From: Prochilodus magdalenae
Taxonomy: Eukaryota > Chordata > Actinopteri > Characiformes > Prochilodontidae
DNA length: 64,000 bases
Reading direction: 5' to 3'
NCBI GenBank assembly: GCA_024036415.1
Contig: JAMWET010001891.1
Coordinates: 62,001-126,000, forward strand
In this document: positions 20,481 to 31,050 of the stretch, one piece after another
How positions within the stretch are numbered: the first letter of the stretch is position 1
Layout: each line of letters starts with the position of its first letter
Translations under genes and position numbers: made by a program
Notes under the pieces: generated by a model
The model's database searches: none
Told to the model about the DNA's origin: nothing
What the model saw: the letters and a program-made list of their open reading frames with translations, nothing else

Positions 20481-20698
20481 GTGGTTGGTGTAGCTCAGCG
20501 GATAACACCACTACCCGCCAAATAGCAACCACCACACATGGGAGACTGGGGTTTGAATCCTGGGCTGACTGACTAGGCTGTGCTACACCAATAAGAGTCC
20601 TTGGGCAAGACTCTTAACACTACATTGGCCTACCTGTAATATGAATAACCTTGTAAGTCGCTCTGGATAAGAGCATCAGCTAAATACCATAAATGTAA
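20481..20698 (+). mobile_element. tRNA-derived SINE, full length
   Basis: The head GGTGTAGCTCAGCGGATAAC resembles a tRNA 5' half with an RNA polymerase III A box, and GGGGTTTGAATCC about 50 bp later matches a B box. The body is followed by TTGTAAGTCGCTCTGGATAA and an ATAAATGTAA end identical in design to the tail of the LINE at 41455-42092. It sits inside a minus-strand LINE tail, with GGAACCCTT before and GAAACCTCG after, a plausible eroded target duplication. It is not a working tRNA gene. Confidence 0.85.
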
Positions 20699-20840
20699 GA
20701 AACCTCGAGAGGAGCCAGGCTCAAGGGCAGAACCCAACCTCCTCAGGTCGAACCCAGATGAAGAGGGCAAGACCGAATTCACAAGAATAGGAGACTAGAA
20801 CATCGATCAGATCCAGTCTAGGAGGTAGATCATATCACTC
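20699..20840 (-). mobile_element. L2-like LINE 3' UTR, second part
   Basis: AACCTCGAGAGGAGCCAGGC and the CCTCCTCAGGTCGAACCCAG block continue the LINE 3' UTR of 20266-20480 and match 49735-49800. Confidence 0.65.
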
Positions 20841-21904
20841 TGAAGGACTTTCATTTCCATTTTTCACGAAGTCTCGTTTAATAGTAGTTCACAGGAGTAC
20901 ATGCACCAAACCTGGCCTGTTTTTTTTAATACTGCAATGATAGGAGTATGTTACATGTGAGAACTTCACATCAGACATTTAGGCTTTCTTTGTTTGGAAT
21001 ATTAAAGCGGCACCGTGAGAAATGGCGTGCGGTCTGATTGAGCAGCTGATGCTGATTTGAATACGGTTTCCTCTATTATCCTTTTGAAATAACCAATATA
21101 TTTTTGCCTAATTGCACAGCAGCGGCTACAAAACCAAGGCCAGGAAGCTCTAGCCTGCAAGTCTTCAATAATTCAGTTGACTGAAGACATTACACTCATT
21201 CCCGCCAAGGACCTTTAGCTCCTCTGTCAGTGTTAGCATTCTCCTAATGCGAGATGTGCTGCATTGCTAATCCAATCCAGATCACGTCAGTGTGTCAAGG
21301 CTGCTTATCGAAGAGGGAAGAAAGCCTCAGCTTGGAGGATAGTGACAGTTGGCCATCTTCACGTGCTAATGCCCAGATAAACCAGTGTGAACAGTGGTAA
21401 TGCACTGGATTAGTCCTTTAGGGGCACTGAGAGAATGACAGAAGGCACGATCAATCTCTCGATGAGACGATCTGGAATAAAACATGAGGCTCGAGCCAGC
21501 GAGACCTCGGTTCCCACATCTACTCCGCCTAGATCAATTGTCTTCTGCAGACGCTACACCAGGGGTGCAAACGGCCGAGCAGGCTTATTAAAAAAGACAA
21601 GCATGTGATTGCCTTAATTACTAAATAACTTGGTCTAGTGGGGTGACGTTTGCTGGAAGTTGACCCCAGTGGCATGATTAGTGGAACCTGTGATTAAATT
21701 GAAATGATGTATGGGATAAGACACAACTGCCAGAACACCGAGTTGTGTATAGTGTATAAGGATACAGAGTCGTCCCGGATCGTTTCTGAGAAGGGCTGGT
21801 GAGGTTCGAAGGTTTTGTTGCCGCTCACACAAGACTGTTATAATGTCTGATTGTTTTACTAGTAAGAAACTGACCGAAGATGATTGAAGGCTGCAGGTGT
21901 TGTA
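20841..21904. other. Non-repetitive intergenic sequence, possible conserved element
   Basis: The stretch 20990-21610 is free of recognised repeats, has even base composition and contains several TAAT/ATTA motifs and an AATTCAGTTGACTG stretch. Such islands in repeat-rich fish DNA are sometimes conserved non-coding elements. That is inference only. Confidence 0.3.
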
Positions 21905-21971
21905 CAAGCTCAATTCCAGAAAGTTGGGACTTCAAAATTAAATAAATGTAAATGAAAACAGAATGCCATAT

Positions 21972-23027
21972 TGTCACGCTTCTGGGTCTTCCCGGACTCA
22001 CCGCTCCTCCGGACTCAACTTCCCAGAGTGCATCATTTGATGATGTCACAACCACACATTCCCAGTTTTCCAATCACTTCCGTTCTAGGTCACCAGAATT
22101 CTAAACTTAGCTTTTCCCCATTACATGTCTGTATTTAAGACACACACACACACACATATACATACAGGGGTTGGACAATGAAACTGAAACACCTGTCATT
22201 TTAGTGTGGGAGGTCTCATGGCAAAATTGGACAATCTTCATTAACTGCACATTGCACCAGTAAGAGCAGAGTGTGAAGGTTCAGTTAGCAGGTAAGAGCA
22301 CAGTTCTGCTCAAAATACTGCAATGCACACAGCATTATGGGTGACATACCAGAGTTCAAAAGAGGACAGATTGTTGGTGCACGTCTTGCTGGCGCATCTG
22401 TGACCAAGACAGTCTTTGTGATGTATCAAGAGCCACGGTATCCAGGGTAATGTCAGCATACCACCAAGAAGGACGAACCTCCACCAGCATCACGTAGTGA
22501 CCTGGCCACTATCCTGCATGAAGAATGGCTTAAACTCCCTCTGACCACTGTGCAGGACGCAGTATATGTCATTCCCAAGACCAACTGACGCTGTATTGGC
22601 CGCAAAAGGAGGCCCTACACCATACTAATAAATGATTGTGGTCTAAAACCAGGTGTTTCAGTTTCATTGTCCAACCCCTGTACATACACATACCCATTTG
22701 CAGGTTTGGTCAAACCCTGGGTTGCTATTCTGAGTGTTCTTTCTATTGTCTTGTTACTCCCGGCTTTAACGTCCTTTGTTATTCTGACCACCGATCTCTT
22801 CTTTTATCCCTTTGGCCTCCTTCTCTCAGCTGTTTGATCTCTCCCCTATATTCTGATTGCCTCACTGACTGTTTGTTCTGGTTCTGACCCCCCACCTGCA
22901 CCCTGACCTTGACCTCCCTCTCTCCCTTATCGTGTTATGCTGCGTTGTGTAACTGCCTGATGGTTTAATAAAACTCGCTTCACTTTTAGCTCTGCACACG
23001 CCGGCTAACTTCTTTGTCTATGACACA
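21972..23027 (+). mobile_element. Solo LTR interrupted by a short Tc1 element
   Basis: Starts TGTCACGCTTCTGGGTCTTC and ends TATGACACA. CATAT occurs directly before (21967-21971) and after (23028-23032), a perfect 5-bp target duplication. An AATAAA signal lies near 22962, followed by a short R-U5-like end. The 516-bp Tc1 element at 22165-22680 is inserted inside, so the LTR proper is about 538 bp. No internal retroelement genes are attached. It belongs to the same family as 10422-10896. Confidence 0.8.
22165..22680 (+). mobile_element. Short Tc1 element (family F), copy 1
   Basis: Bounded by perfect 31-bp inverted repeats starting CAGGGGTTGGACAATGAAAC and flanked by TA on both sides. Inside, the sense strand reads a Tc1 helix-turn-helix (IPEFKRGQIVGARLAGASVT), with a small deletion relative to the copies at 48582 and 53586. 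It then reads directly into a C-terminal-like block (ATILHEEWLKLPLTTVQDAV). The catalytic core is absent, so it is non-autonomous but has transposition-competent-looking ends. Confidence 0.88.
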
Positions 23028-23146
23028 CATATTTAGATTTAATATAATTAACAATATCTTGTTCACAATAAAACATACAACTCATATCAGATGTTGAAAG
23101 TGAGATATTTTACCATTTCATGAAAGTTATGCATTAATTTAAAACC

Positions 23147-24130
23147 TTATGGCAGCACAGTTGAGACAGGGCCACTGTGTAGCATAACCTCCTCCTGTTT
23201 AACTACAGTCTGTAGACCTCTGCGTGAGGAGTGAGGAGACCAACTGTTGGGGTTCTGGGAGAGGAATGTTGTCCCATGCATGTCTGAGGTTGGGTTCTTG
23301 CTATTCAACCTGGGTCCTGGGTCTTCTTTGCTGGATAAATGAGCCATCAGATGTTTCCTTTGGTGAAAGGTCTGGACTGCAGGGAGGCCAGTTCAGTACT
23401 GGGCTCTTCTTCTGTGAAGCGATGCTGTTGTGATGGATGTGGTATGTGGTTCAGCATCGTCTGGCTGAAATATGCAAGGCCTTCCCTGAAAGAGCCAATG
23501 TCTGGATGTAAGCATATGTGCCATATACTCCATATACTGTTGCGCATTGAAAGTGGCTTTCTAGAAGTGTAAGCTAACCACGCCATATGCACTAATGCAA
23601 CCCAATACCAGGGGGTTTCAGGACATGGCGTCCAAGGTTTCCAGAAAGAGTTTCATATTTTGATTCATCTGATCACAGGACAGTTTTCCATTTTGCCTCT
23701 TTGGCCCAGAGAACACGGCTGCGTTTCTGGATTGTGTTGACACATGGCTTCTTCTTTGTATGATACAGATTTACCTTGTGTTTGTAGATTGTATGGGGAA
23801 CCGCGTTCTCAGACAGTGATTTCGGGAGGTGTTCCTGAGCCCATGCAGTGATTCCCAGTACAGAATCATGCCTGCTTGTGATGCAGTGCTGCCTGAGGCC
23901 CTGCAGATCTCAAACGTCCAATACTGACCGCTGGCCTTGTCTCTTGTGCACAGGAATTATTTCAGATTCTCTGAATCTTTTGATGATATTATATACTGTA
24001 GATGGTGGGACATTCAAATCATCTTCAAGTCTTCACGATTTAAAATTTGTTCCACAAGTTTTAGAATCAGTTTTTTCACAGATTGGTAAATCTCTGGCCA
24101 TCATTGCTTCTGAGAGACTCTGCCTCCCTA
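23147..24130 (-). pseudogene. Tc1-like transposase relic of the nested element
   Basis: Scattered blocks on the minus strand match the family E transposase: an RLQTVVK-type C-terminus near 23200 (SSRRGLQTVVKQE), a helix-turn-helix near 23940-24010, and intermediate segments. Frames are broken many times. The 66-81 residue open pieces here are fragments of it. Confidence 0.55.
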
Positions 24131-24467
24131 AAATACTCTTTTCATATTCAGTTTATTCAGTATAGACTATATAGACTATCAGTACAGATTCGGTCATGTG
24201 ACTTGCTACTCCAGCTGTTTTGCTTTAGTACCACTTACTTTTCCAGCTGTTTGTTTCCCCCATTCCAACTTTTTTGTGAGGTTTTGTCGCCATTAAGTTA
24301 AAAAAAATTCTTTATGATTTTCACAAAATGGTAAAATGTCTCACTTTCATCATCTGCTCTGTTCTGAATAAAATATGGGTATATGAGATTTGCACATCAT
24401 TGCATTCTGTTTTTATGTATGTTTTTTCATTATACACAGCATCCCAATTTCTTTGGAACTGGGCTTG

Positions 24468-25370
24468 TAGATAGAAGTCTCAGCTACAGCTTTACCTTGA
24501 ATGAAATAAAGCTAAGCAGATGTCCGACAAATCAGAACGTTGTCACTGCCTGCAAATCCCTAACATGGTTAGGTTTCATGTTCATCTGTATTTTGCAATG
24601 TATAATGCATAATCATAAAACTGTGAGGATCTACACTGTTCTCAAATATGTCTGATGGTGGCCGTTTCCTAAACAGACACTAGTGGAATGCTCCTGCCTT
24701 TCATCTACAGCAACCGCTTTCACCAAAGCATCCTTAGAAAGCCATCGCAAATGCAACTCTCTCCATTTACCCCTCTATTATAACTGTTCTTCAGCACTTA
24801 GGTGTTCCTCTCCTATTGTACACGGCAGGAAACCCCTCAGGGACCTTGTTTATGGAAGCTCTGGCTGCACGTTCTGATGGGCTGAAATCCATAAGTGGGG
24901 GTGTTTGGCATGCTAGGCACACAATGCTACTGCTTGCTCTTTTGTGGAACCAACAGTGACGAGGATCCTGAGGGATCCTAAATGTGTCATATGAGACTGG
25001 GAGAAATCCTACAGGGAGGTGTTAAAACGTCCAACAGCCCAACAGCTCCCACAATCCAAACAAAGGTTTAGAGAGGAAGGATGGCAAGCTTCATATCAGC
25101 TTGAATACAAATTAATGGAGGCAGAGTGGGAGGAGGTAGAGGTGGCAGCAGATGGAGGGATGGAATGGAGAAAGAAGGCTGGAACGGATGGAAGTAAGTG
25201 CGTGTTATTGAGAAAGCAGGGATAGCTGAGTGTGGATATAGCTGAGGCTAAGATGTCAGCATCCAGAGAGAGATGGATTGCACTTGAAAGAGAGAATGAC
25301 CAACTTGAAATGTATCAAGTAGTGTCAGCCGTGGACTATCCGATTTACACTAATCAACAATGTCCAAATA
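24468..25370. other. Unassigned intergenic sequence
   Basis: No repeat family recognised. Frames at 25019-25225 and 25232-25414 are short, Glu/Lys-rich and without a recognisable domain. Confidence 0.4.
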
Positions 25371-26245
25371 TACACAACCAGTTGCACTCAGAAGGAATCA
25401 ACCGTCAGGAATGAAGCTTGGTGCGTAGGCCTAAGGTTGTGAAACACGTAAAGGATTTGAGTTTTCCCGCTCAGCTGTTCATGTGATGTAAGCAAGGATG
25501 GGCCTTATTGCTGTACCTGACTGAACCTCAACTTCAGTAAGCAATGATGCCCTCCTGAGGTGCCCATTGGAGACTGTACGATGAGTGCCCTTAACACCTG
25601 TCAAACCCCATAGACTGCAAATCTTGCCAGACTGTCCCGGGTGCCAGAATGGCGGGATAGGTCGGCTGCCCACTTCCCTCTGGGTAAGTGGTGGAGACGA
25701 GGACCTGCAGCTCCTAGTGTTCTGTGTTCAGACTAGTTAGTCTGTATGTGGGTGTTTTCACTTTTCACAATGATGGGTTATTTCCTGGTGTAAATTGGCA
25801 GACTGTACGACGACACCCATTAACACCATGTCAACGTTTCCCACTGCACTGCATGTGGAAAAGACTGTCAAAGTGACTTCAGAATGGCGGGAGGTCGGTC
25901 TTCAGTGTTATCCCTTATCTGTCCTGGTGGAGATGACCAACACCACTTTGTAGTTCTGCAGTTACAGACTGTAGTCCATCTGTTTCTCTCAGCCTCAACT
26001 TCAGACAGTCAGCTAGCAATGATGCCCTCCATGAGTCATCCTGGTGTGCCATCACCATTGGCAGACTGTACGACGACACCCATAACACCATGTCAACGTT
26101 TCCATAGACTGCAATGTCTTGCCAGACTGTCACAAAGTGACTCAGAATGGCGAGAGGTCGTCTTCAGTGCCGAGTCCCGCTTTTGTCCTGGTGGAGACGA
26201 CCAACAACACTTCGTAGCTCTACAGTTACAGACTGTGGTCCACCT
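25371..26245 (+). mobile_element. Family A Tc1 relic with its 5' half repeated
   Basis: Begins with the left terminal region (AGTTGCACTCAGAAGGAATC, then the ATGTGATGTAAGCAAGGATG block). The next segment, marked by GCAGACTGTACGACGACACC, occurs at about 25571, 25798 and 26060 with divergence, and two of the three repeats continue to the catalytic-Asp block (AATGGCGAGAGGTCGTCTTC, then a GAGTCCCGCTTTTG match at 26175). Together they form a partly tandem, scrambled set of transposase 5' halves. No open transposase frame survives. Confidence 0.6.
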
Positions 26246-26249
26246 GTTT

Positions 26250-26640
26250 CTCTGTGTACTTTATTACCCTGTTCCTCAATCGTCAGGACCCCCACAGGAC
26301 CACCACAGAGCAGGTATTATGTGGGTGGTGCATCATTCTCAGCTATGCATTGACACTGACGTGGTGGTGTGTTAGAGTGTGTTGTGAGTGGATCAGACTG
26401 AACGCTGTGTCCATTCACTGTCCAATCTATTAGACTCTTGTACCTTGCTGGCCTACCTTGTAGACATGGACCGCTAGTCCTCGGGTCACGGGACGCTGCC
26501 CACAGGAGGCTGGCTAGTTTTGGTTGGTGAACTATTCTCAGTCCAGCAGTGAGTTGAGGTGTTTAGACACTCCAGCAGCAGCCCGGCTCTCTGTCTAAGT
26601 CGATGCTCAGTGAGATTAGTTCTCTTTCGTCAGTAGTGAA
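26250..26640. repeat. Interspersed repeat of unknown class
   Basis: TGGTGCATCATTCTCAGC, GACACTGACGTGGTGGTGTG and GAGTGGATCAGACTGAAC match from memory a non-coding repeat common in teleosts. Termini and class were not determined. Confidence 0.4.
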
Positions 26641-26787
26641 ATAAACTTAAACCATGTTTGAGGTTTGGTCTTGTATCAGGTCTGATGGAGAGACTCCACC
26701 CTAGGTTACCTTATGCATCTATGGCTGTGTCTGGTGAGTTTTGGATGATGTTTATTCTTGGAATTTGGTCTCAGTGATGGAACTGAG

Positions 26788-26955
26788 GGTGGCATGGTAG
26801 CGCAGCGGGTAGCAGGTAGTGCCGTCACCTCGCAGCAAGATGGGCCTGAGTTCAATTCCCGGTTGGGGTGTCTGGGTCCCTTTCTGTGTGGACCCTCCAT
26901 GTTCTCCCTGTGTTTAAGTGGGTGTCCTTCCACAGTCCAAAAACATGCGCTTCCG
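26788..26955 (+). mobile_element. SINE, second type
   Basis: GGTGGCATGGTAGCGCAGCG, then GAGTTCAATTCCCGG (B-box-like) and CTCCCTGTGTTTAAGTGGGT followed by CACAGTCCAAAAACATGC. This resembles a widespread fish SINE type. Reverse-oriented relatives lie at 33040-33275 and 42446-42625. Confidence 0.7.
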
Positions 26956-27540
26956 TTTGTCAGAGAAGTTAAAATGGGTTTCTTCAGAAATGAGTTGAAG
27001 AGCCAGTCCTGCTTGCAGTCCTGTAGGCGGAGTAGACTAGCGTTGCCTCAGGTGAGTCTGCTTCTCTTCCAGGAGCTCGTGGCAGTGGAGTTACAAATGC
27101 CCAGAGCATAGATCCTGTTCCTTCTCCGCTGGGGGCCTTTCGAATGCAGCGGGCTTGCGGCAGAGGCTTTCAAGTTGACGGGGGGCCAGCAAGAGCATGC
27201 GAAATCACTCCTTTGAGTTTTGGGGAGCTGCTGCTGCCAATTTCAATCCACACATGCTACCTTGCCTTCAGAGAGGCTGGTGGTTGGCCCACCTCTCAGT
27301 CCAGCCACTATCACTGTAGTAACATTAGCACTGTAACACTTTACATGAATTACATTTTGGTTAACATTAGTTAAGCATTGTTAATGAATAACTTTGTGTT
27401 AGTTAGTCAACACTTAATGTAAAGTATTACTGCTTTGTTTCTAGTGTTAAGTCTGGACTGGGACACTGCTGTAACTCCGGTATTAGAAATTTGGATTAGT
27501 ATTGGTCTATGATTAAACACATTGCATTTGCCCCTACACT
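26956..27540. other. Unassigned sequence
   Basis: No recognised repeat. The tract at 27110-27300 is GC-richer. Confidence 0.4.
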
Positions 27541-27650
27541 CTTAAAGTTGGTTTCTCCAAGAGTTCTTTAGTAAAGATGGGTCTTTATTGGTTCTTTAGT
27601 AAAGAAAATTGTTCTATATAGAACCAGGAAGACTCAAAGACTCCTTACTT
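27541..27650. repeat. GGTTCT-type palindromic MITE fragment
   Basis: Contains GGTTCTTTAGTAAAG twice and the near-palindrome TTCTATATAGAACC. Similar material occurs at 28315-28680 and 46345-46565. The type is abundant in fish genomes. Confidence 0.5.
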
Positions 27651-27699
27651 AGACTAATTAGTGTTTCTGCTAGGTAAAAGGTGCAGATCTAGGGGTCCA

Positions 27700-28307
27700 C
27701 TGACAGAGGGTGTTCGGTAAGCTGGGAATGTCAGTGCTGTCGTCCCACTGCTCTTCATATTCACGCAGGATTGTTGACGATGGAGCAGAGGGGCGCTTTC
27801 TCTCAGGGAGCGCTCACGTCTTCGTTACCTTCTGGTTCTGCTGGAGTCACTGCTGCACTCTGTTAACACCATATAGTGTGTTCAGGTCTTCTGTCAGAGC
27901 TAACAGTCTGTCTGTTCGCTCTGTCTGAGCTGAACTGCTGCCCATCCTGTGCGGTCTGATGCTGGTATTACATCTGCTCTGACTGGGGGCCACTGCTTGC
28001 CTTTAACCACCATGGAGCTCCTGGCTGTCCTGCACTGTGGAAGCTTGGGCTGGGTCCTGCAGCCCCATCCTGTGACCCAGCTACTTAACTACAGATTAAT
28101 CAGACAGTCATTCCTCCACCTTACAAACACTGAATACTCCTGTCCTTTGGTTGTCTTATTATCTCTTGGGGTTTCTTAATTTTAAACATCTTAATTTTAA
28201 ACTTCTTGCCTCTGTCGCCCTTGGCTTGCTCACTGGGGGCTCGGACACCAGGTTCTTGTAAAGCTGCTTTGCAACAACATCTGTTGTAAATATTGACTTG
28301 ACTTGAC
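27700..28307 (+). mobile_element. L2-like LINE 3' UTR and tail
   Basis: The clear part is 28090-28307: GATTAATCAGACAGTC, CTTGGGGTTTC-like blocks, GGCTTGCTCACTGGGGGCTC, TGTAAAGCTGCTTTGCAACA and the direct-repeat end TTGACTTGACTTGACC. It shares the 3' UTR design of 11214-11402 and 49640-50290 but belongs to a different subfamily by its tail. Similarity upstream of 28090 is inferred. Confidence 0.5.
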
Positions 28308-28314
28308 CACCTTA

Positions 28315-28680
28315 TTTGGTGCTATGCAGAACCACCAACCTGAATTCAAAGGGTTCTTTACAACAAACTAAGTACCTCTTTCAAACCAGCAGAAAAGCCA
28401 AAAACAAATGGCACTTGTGCCCTTCACTCTTACAAAAGATGGTTCTTCAGATTATATAAAGAACCCCTTTGATTATAGGACATACAGATCCTTTTTGTTT
28501 GATTCAATAAAGCCTACAGGGCAGTATATAAACTATGCTGATTTAACCAATGCTTTAAATAGTACCTACCCCTTTCCACCAATCTGAAGAATGCATTCAT
28601 GATGTAGAACCCTGTAATCAGGTTCTATACAGAACCACTTTCTTTACTAAAGTACTCTTAAAGAACCATCATTTTTATGC
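28315..28680. repeat. GGTTCT-type palindromic MITE copies
   Basis: Several GGTTCTTTACA, GGTTCTTCAG and GGTTCTATACAGAACC motifs on both strands suggest one or two eroded palindromic elements. Boundaries are unclear. Confidence 0.45.
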
Positions 28681-29530
28681 AGGTACTTTTCCCACATTCA
28701 CAAAGTCTACTTAAGGTTCCACAAATGCAACAATCGACGCAAAGCAGAGTCGAGTAAAGAGTCCGGTGCTGGTCCGGACAAGAGTAGCTCCAGAGGAGGT
28801 CAGTGGGAAGAGAGAGCTCTGAACGCCTCCTGACTTGATGACCTTCTATACAGGAAGGAGAGCACCCCATGTGGTCAATCACGGACCTGGACTAATATAT
28901 TAACAGAGGATGAAACACTCATAAATGAGCGTAAACAGATGCACAGGAAGGATATTCTTAGCAGAGCTAGACACAAGCCAGCAATCATTTTGGGGGAGTG
29001 GTCTTTAACACAAGGTGGTTTCCAACTCGCTGGTTCAAAGGTAAACCTAAGGCTAACAGCAGATATGTGCACTGGAATGGATATCCTGGAATCCTCTTTT
29101 AAGGCACTACTTCTAATTTTGTTATTCAGAGCACAAACAAGTACAGTCCCTCAGTTACAAAGGCAGGAGAGGCGTGAATGCCAGTTGAGTTCCAGATGAA
29201 TGATCAAGAAACCTTTACAGGCAATTTCAGGTGGAAGTTCCTCCAAGCAAAGAACAGACGGCAGGGGGGCTTGTGGTAAAAAAAAAAAAAAAAATCACGA
29301 AATCAAAAAGCTGCTTGACTGTTTACTCTCAGGTTGTGTCAGTTCTCTGTGAGGCTGGTTAGGCATGCCTTCTACATAATGCGAAGACTGACATCTTGGA
29401 CAGATTAGGAGTAACGGCAAAGACCATATAAATGTTCTATTGCGGGGGATGATCTGATCTGTGCGGAGTATTTGTCGTCCTACCACAATTTTCAGACTTC
29501 TTACTTTATGAGGTCATGTTTACATATCAA
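28681..29530. other. Unassigned sequence with a poly(A) run
   Basis: An uninterrupted A run lies at 29278-29294. The rest is non-repetitive, with only short frames lacking domains. Confidence 0.45.
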
Positions 29531-29534
29531 GAGT

Positions 29535-29630
29535 TCAGTCAGTCAGTCAATCTATCAACATTTATTTAAACTCTGAGTACAGTGAGGGTGACCCTCATTT
29601 ACATTGTAGATGAGTGCTGTACAAAAAGGA
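29535..29630 (-). mobile_element. LINE-like tail fragment
   Basis: CAGTCAGTCAGTCAATCTATCAACATTTATT resembles a reversed direct-repeat LINE tail followed by a few 3' UTR bases. It is too short to assign. Confidence 0.3.
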
Positions 29631-29654
29631 AGGAAGTGACACAGTAAATGTTCA

Positions 29655-29823
29655 CTGATCATCAAAAGAGCAGTTGCCATTGGGAAGGAAGATAAAGGTT
29701 ACCAGGAATAATAAATTCTGATAAATAATAAATTCAATAAACTGAATCATTTGCATGTCTGACGATGTCAAACCCACCCACCAAGTTTCATTGCTGTCGG
29801 TTGATTCCTATTGGGTGCAACCA
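29655..29823 (-). mobile_element. Minimal family A derivative
   Basis: Only the two ends of family A remain: CATCAAAAGAGCAGTTGCC, GGAAGGAAGATAAAGGTTAC and AGGAATAATA on one side, then CATGTCTGACGATGTCAAAC, CCACCCACCAAGTTTCATTG and GGTTGATTCC on the other. The transposase is gone. At about 165 bp it has MITE proportions and shows how far internal deletion has gone. Confidence 0.7.
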
Positions 29824-30234
29824 TTTTTTTTACCTAACCAGCTAAAGCTAACCAGCATAACCAAAGCCTTGCAAGCTAGACCACTTGTCTTCCACTGCCT
29901 GTTTCCTAGTCACTCCTTTATTCATCACCAACATTCTTTGTTCATTACTTCAGGCTGGAGGAATTAGATACGGGCACCACAATAGGTGACGATCCATTAG
30001 CTAAACAGATCTCAGCTAATGTTACAATCCAGTCCTCTTCAGCTCGCTGTGAGTGTGAATACTGAGAAGGGTGAATCAAATTTCACCAACAAGAAAAAGT
30101 GTGGTAATTTGAGCTCCAGACCGCGGTAGGCAACACATCACCACAGCATTGCAGTAATGTGGTTATTGTCACAGCCCTAGCCATGCCCATGCCCACATAG
30201 TTCTCCGGCTTTGAGCCATGCTTTATATCCATTC
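29824..30234. other. Unassigned sequence
   Basis: Nothing recognised. Confidence 0.5.
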
Positions 30235-31050
30235 ATCATCAAATAAATAGCTGCACCCAGAAGGAAGGAATCAACCAACAGTAATGAAACTTGGTGGGTA
30301 GGTTTGACATTGTGAGACATGCCAAAGTTTCATGTTTGGCCATACATGTGATGTAAGCTACATCACTGTAGCTGACTGATTGCATTAGGTCGTCCTGTTG
30401 TGAGTGCTTTCCATTCTGACTTGTAATGTTGTGTTGAAAACATACTTGAGCATAACTCACCACTACCCGCCAAGTAGCCATCACCACACGTGGGAGACTG
30501 GGGTTCGAATCCCGGTCTGGGTGACTATGCTGTGCTACACCAGTAAGAGTCATTGGGCAAGACTCCTAGCACTACACTGGCCTACCTGTAATATGATTAA
30601 CCTTGTAAGTCGCTCTGGATAAGAGCGCCAGCTAAACGCCGTAAATGTAAATATGTAAATGACTCGGAGAAGAGTTAGAAAGTAATTTGAGTAGTTGGAG
30701 AGGGATTGCATCACACGGAGCGGGGTCACATCATGGTTTTACTCTACCACCACCCCTACAGCAAAATCTGCAGGAACTGTGTGAGGTATTCAAGCTGTAT
30801 GGGATGGATTATCACCTGACACCATTATGAACCTGTAGAACTCCATGCTGAGACGTCAGCCATGTTGGGTTAGCAAACATGGTGGCCCGACGTCATACTG
30901 AGAGACAGACTTCTGTATGTGTAGCTCAATAAATATTGATCATATCAGTCTAAATTCATCAGCATTGATTGTTCCTGGTAACCTTTATCTTCCCAACAGC
31001 ACCGCAATTCCACACCTCCTTCTGGGTGCAGCTGTTACTTTGACGATGAT
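30235..31050 (+). mobile_element. Family A Tc1 derivative with both ends, split by a SINE
   Basis: The left end (AGCTGCACCCAGAAGGAAGG at 30249) and right end (CCTCCTTCTGGGTGCAGCTG, ending 31034) are inverted repeats. The interior keeps the family's ATGTGATGTAAGC block, then jumps to a transposase C-terminal relic with stop codons at 30735-30900 (CACCACCCCTACAGCAAAAT, then TATGGGATGGATTATCACC). The GTAGCTCAATAAATATTGAT block follows. The SINE at 30453-30657 sits in the middle. The first catalytic Asp block is missing as well. Confidence 0.75.
30453..30657 (+). mobile_element. tRNA-derived SINE inserted in a Tc1 relic
   Basis: Lacks the first bases of the tRNA-like head but keeps ACTCACCACTACCCGCCAAG, a GGGGTTCGAATCCCGG B-box match, CAAGACTCCTAGCACTACAC and the full tail TTGTAAGTCGCTCTGGATAA with GCCGTAAATGTAAATATGTA. 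The well-preserved B box and tail make it the youngest-looking copy of the family here. Confidence 0.85.

Larger units (their letters stand above)
21905..24467 (-). mobile_element. Tc1-like element with both termini, hosting a solo LTR
   Basis: The left end CAAGCTCAATTCCAGAAAGT and the right end (reverse complement CAAGCCCAGTTCCAAAGAAA) are imperfect inverted repeats flanked by TA (21903-21904 and 24468-24469), as expected for Tc1/mariner. The minus strand between about 24130 and 23140 carries eroded transposase of the same family as 12513-13490; the AATCTTTTGATGATATT motif near 23975 is the reverse of its helix-turn-helix segment. The LTR at 21972-23027 split the left end soon after the terminal repeat. 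Without it the element is about 1.5 kb, the normal Tc1 size. Confidence 0.75.

Noticed and set aside
20481..20540. tRNA gene
   Set aside because: Box A and box B matches belong to a SINE head. No complete cloverleaf or acceptor pairing was found, and the same head recurs in other copies with a LINE tail.
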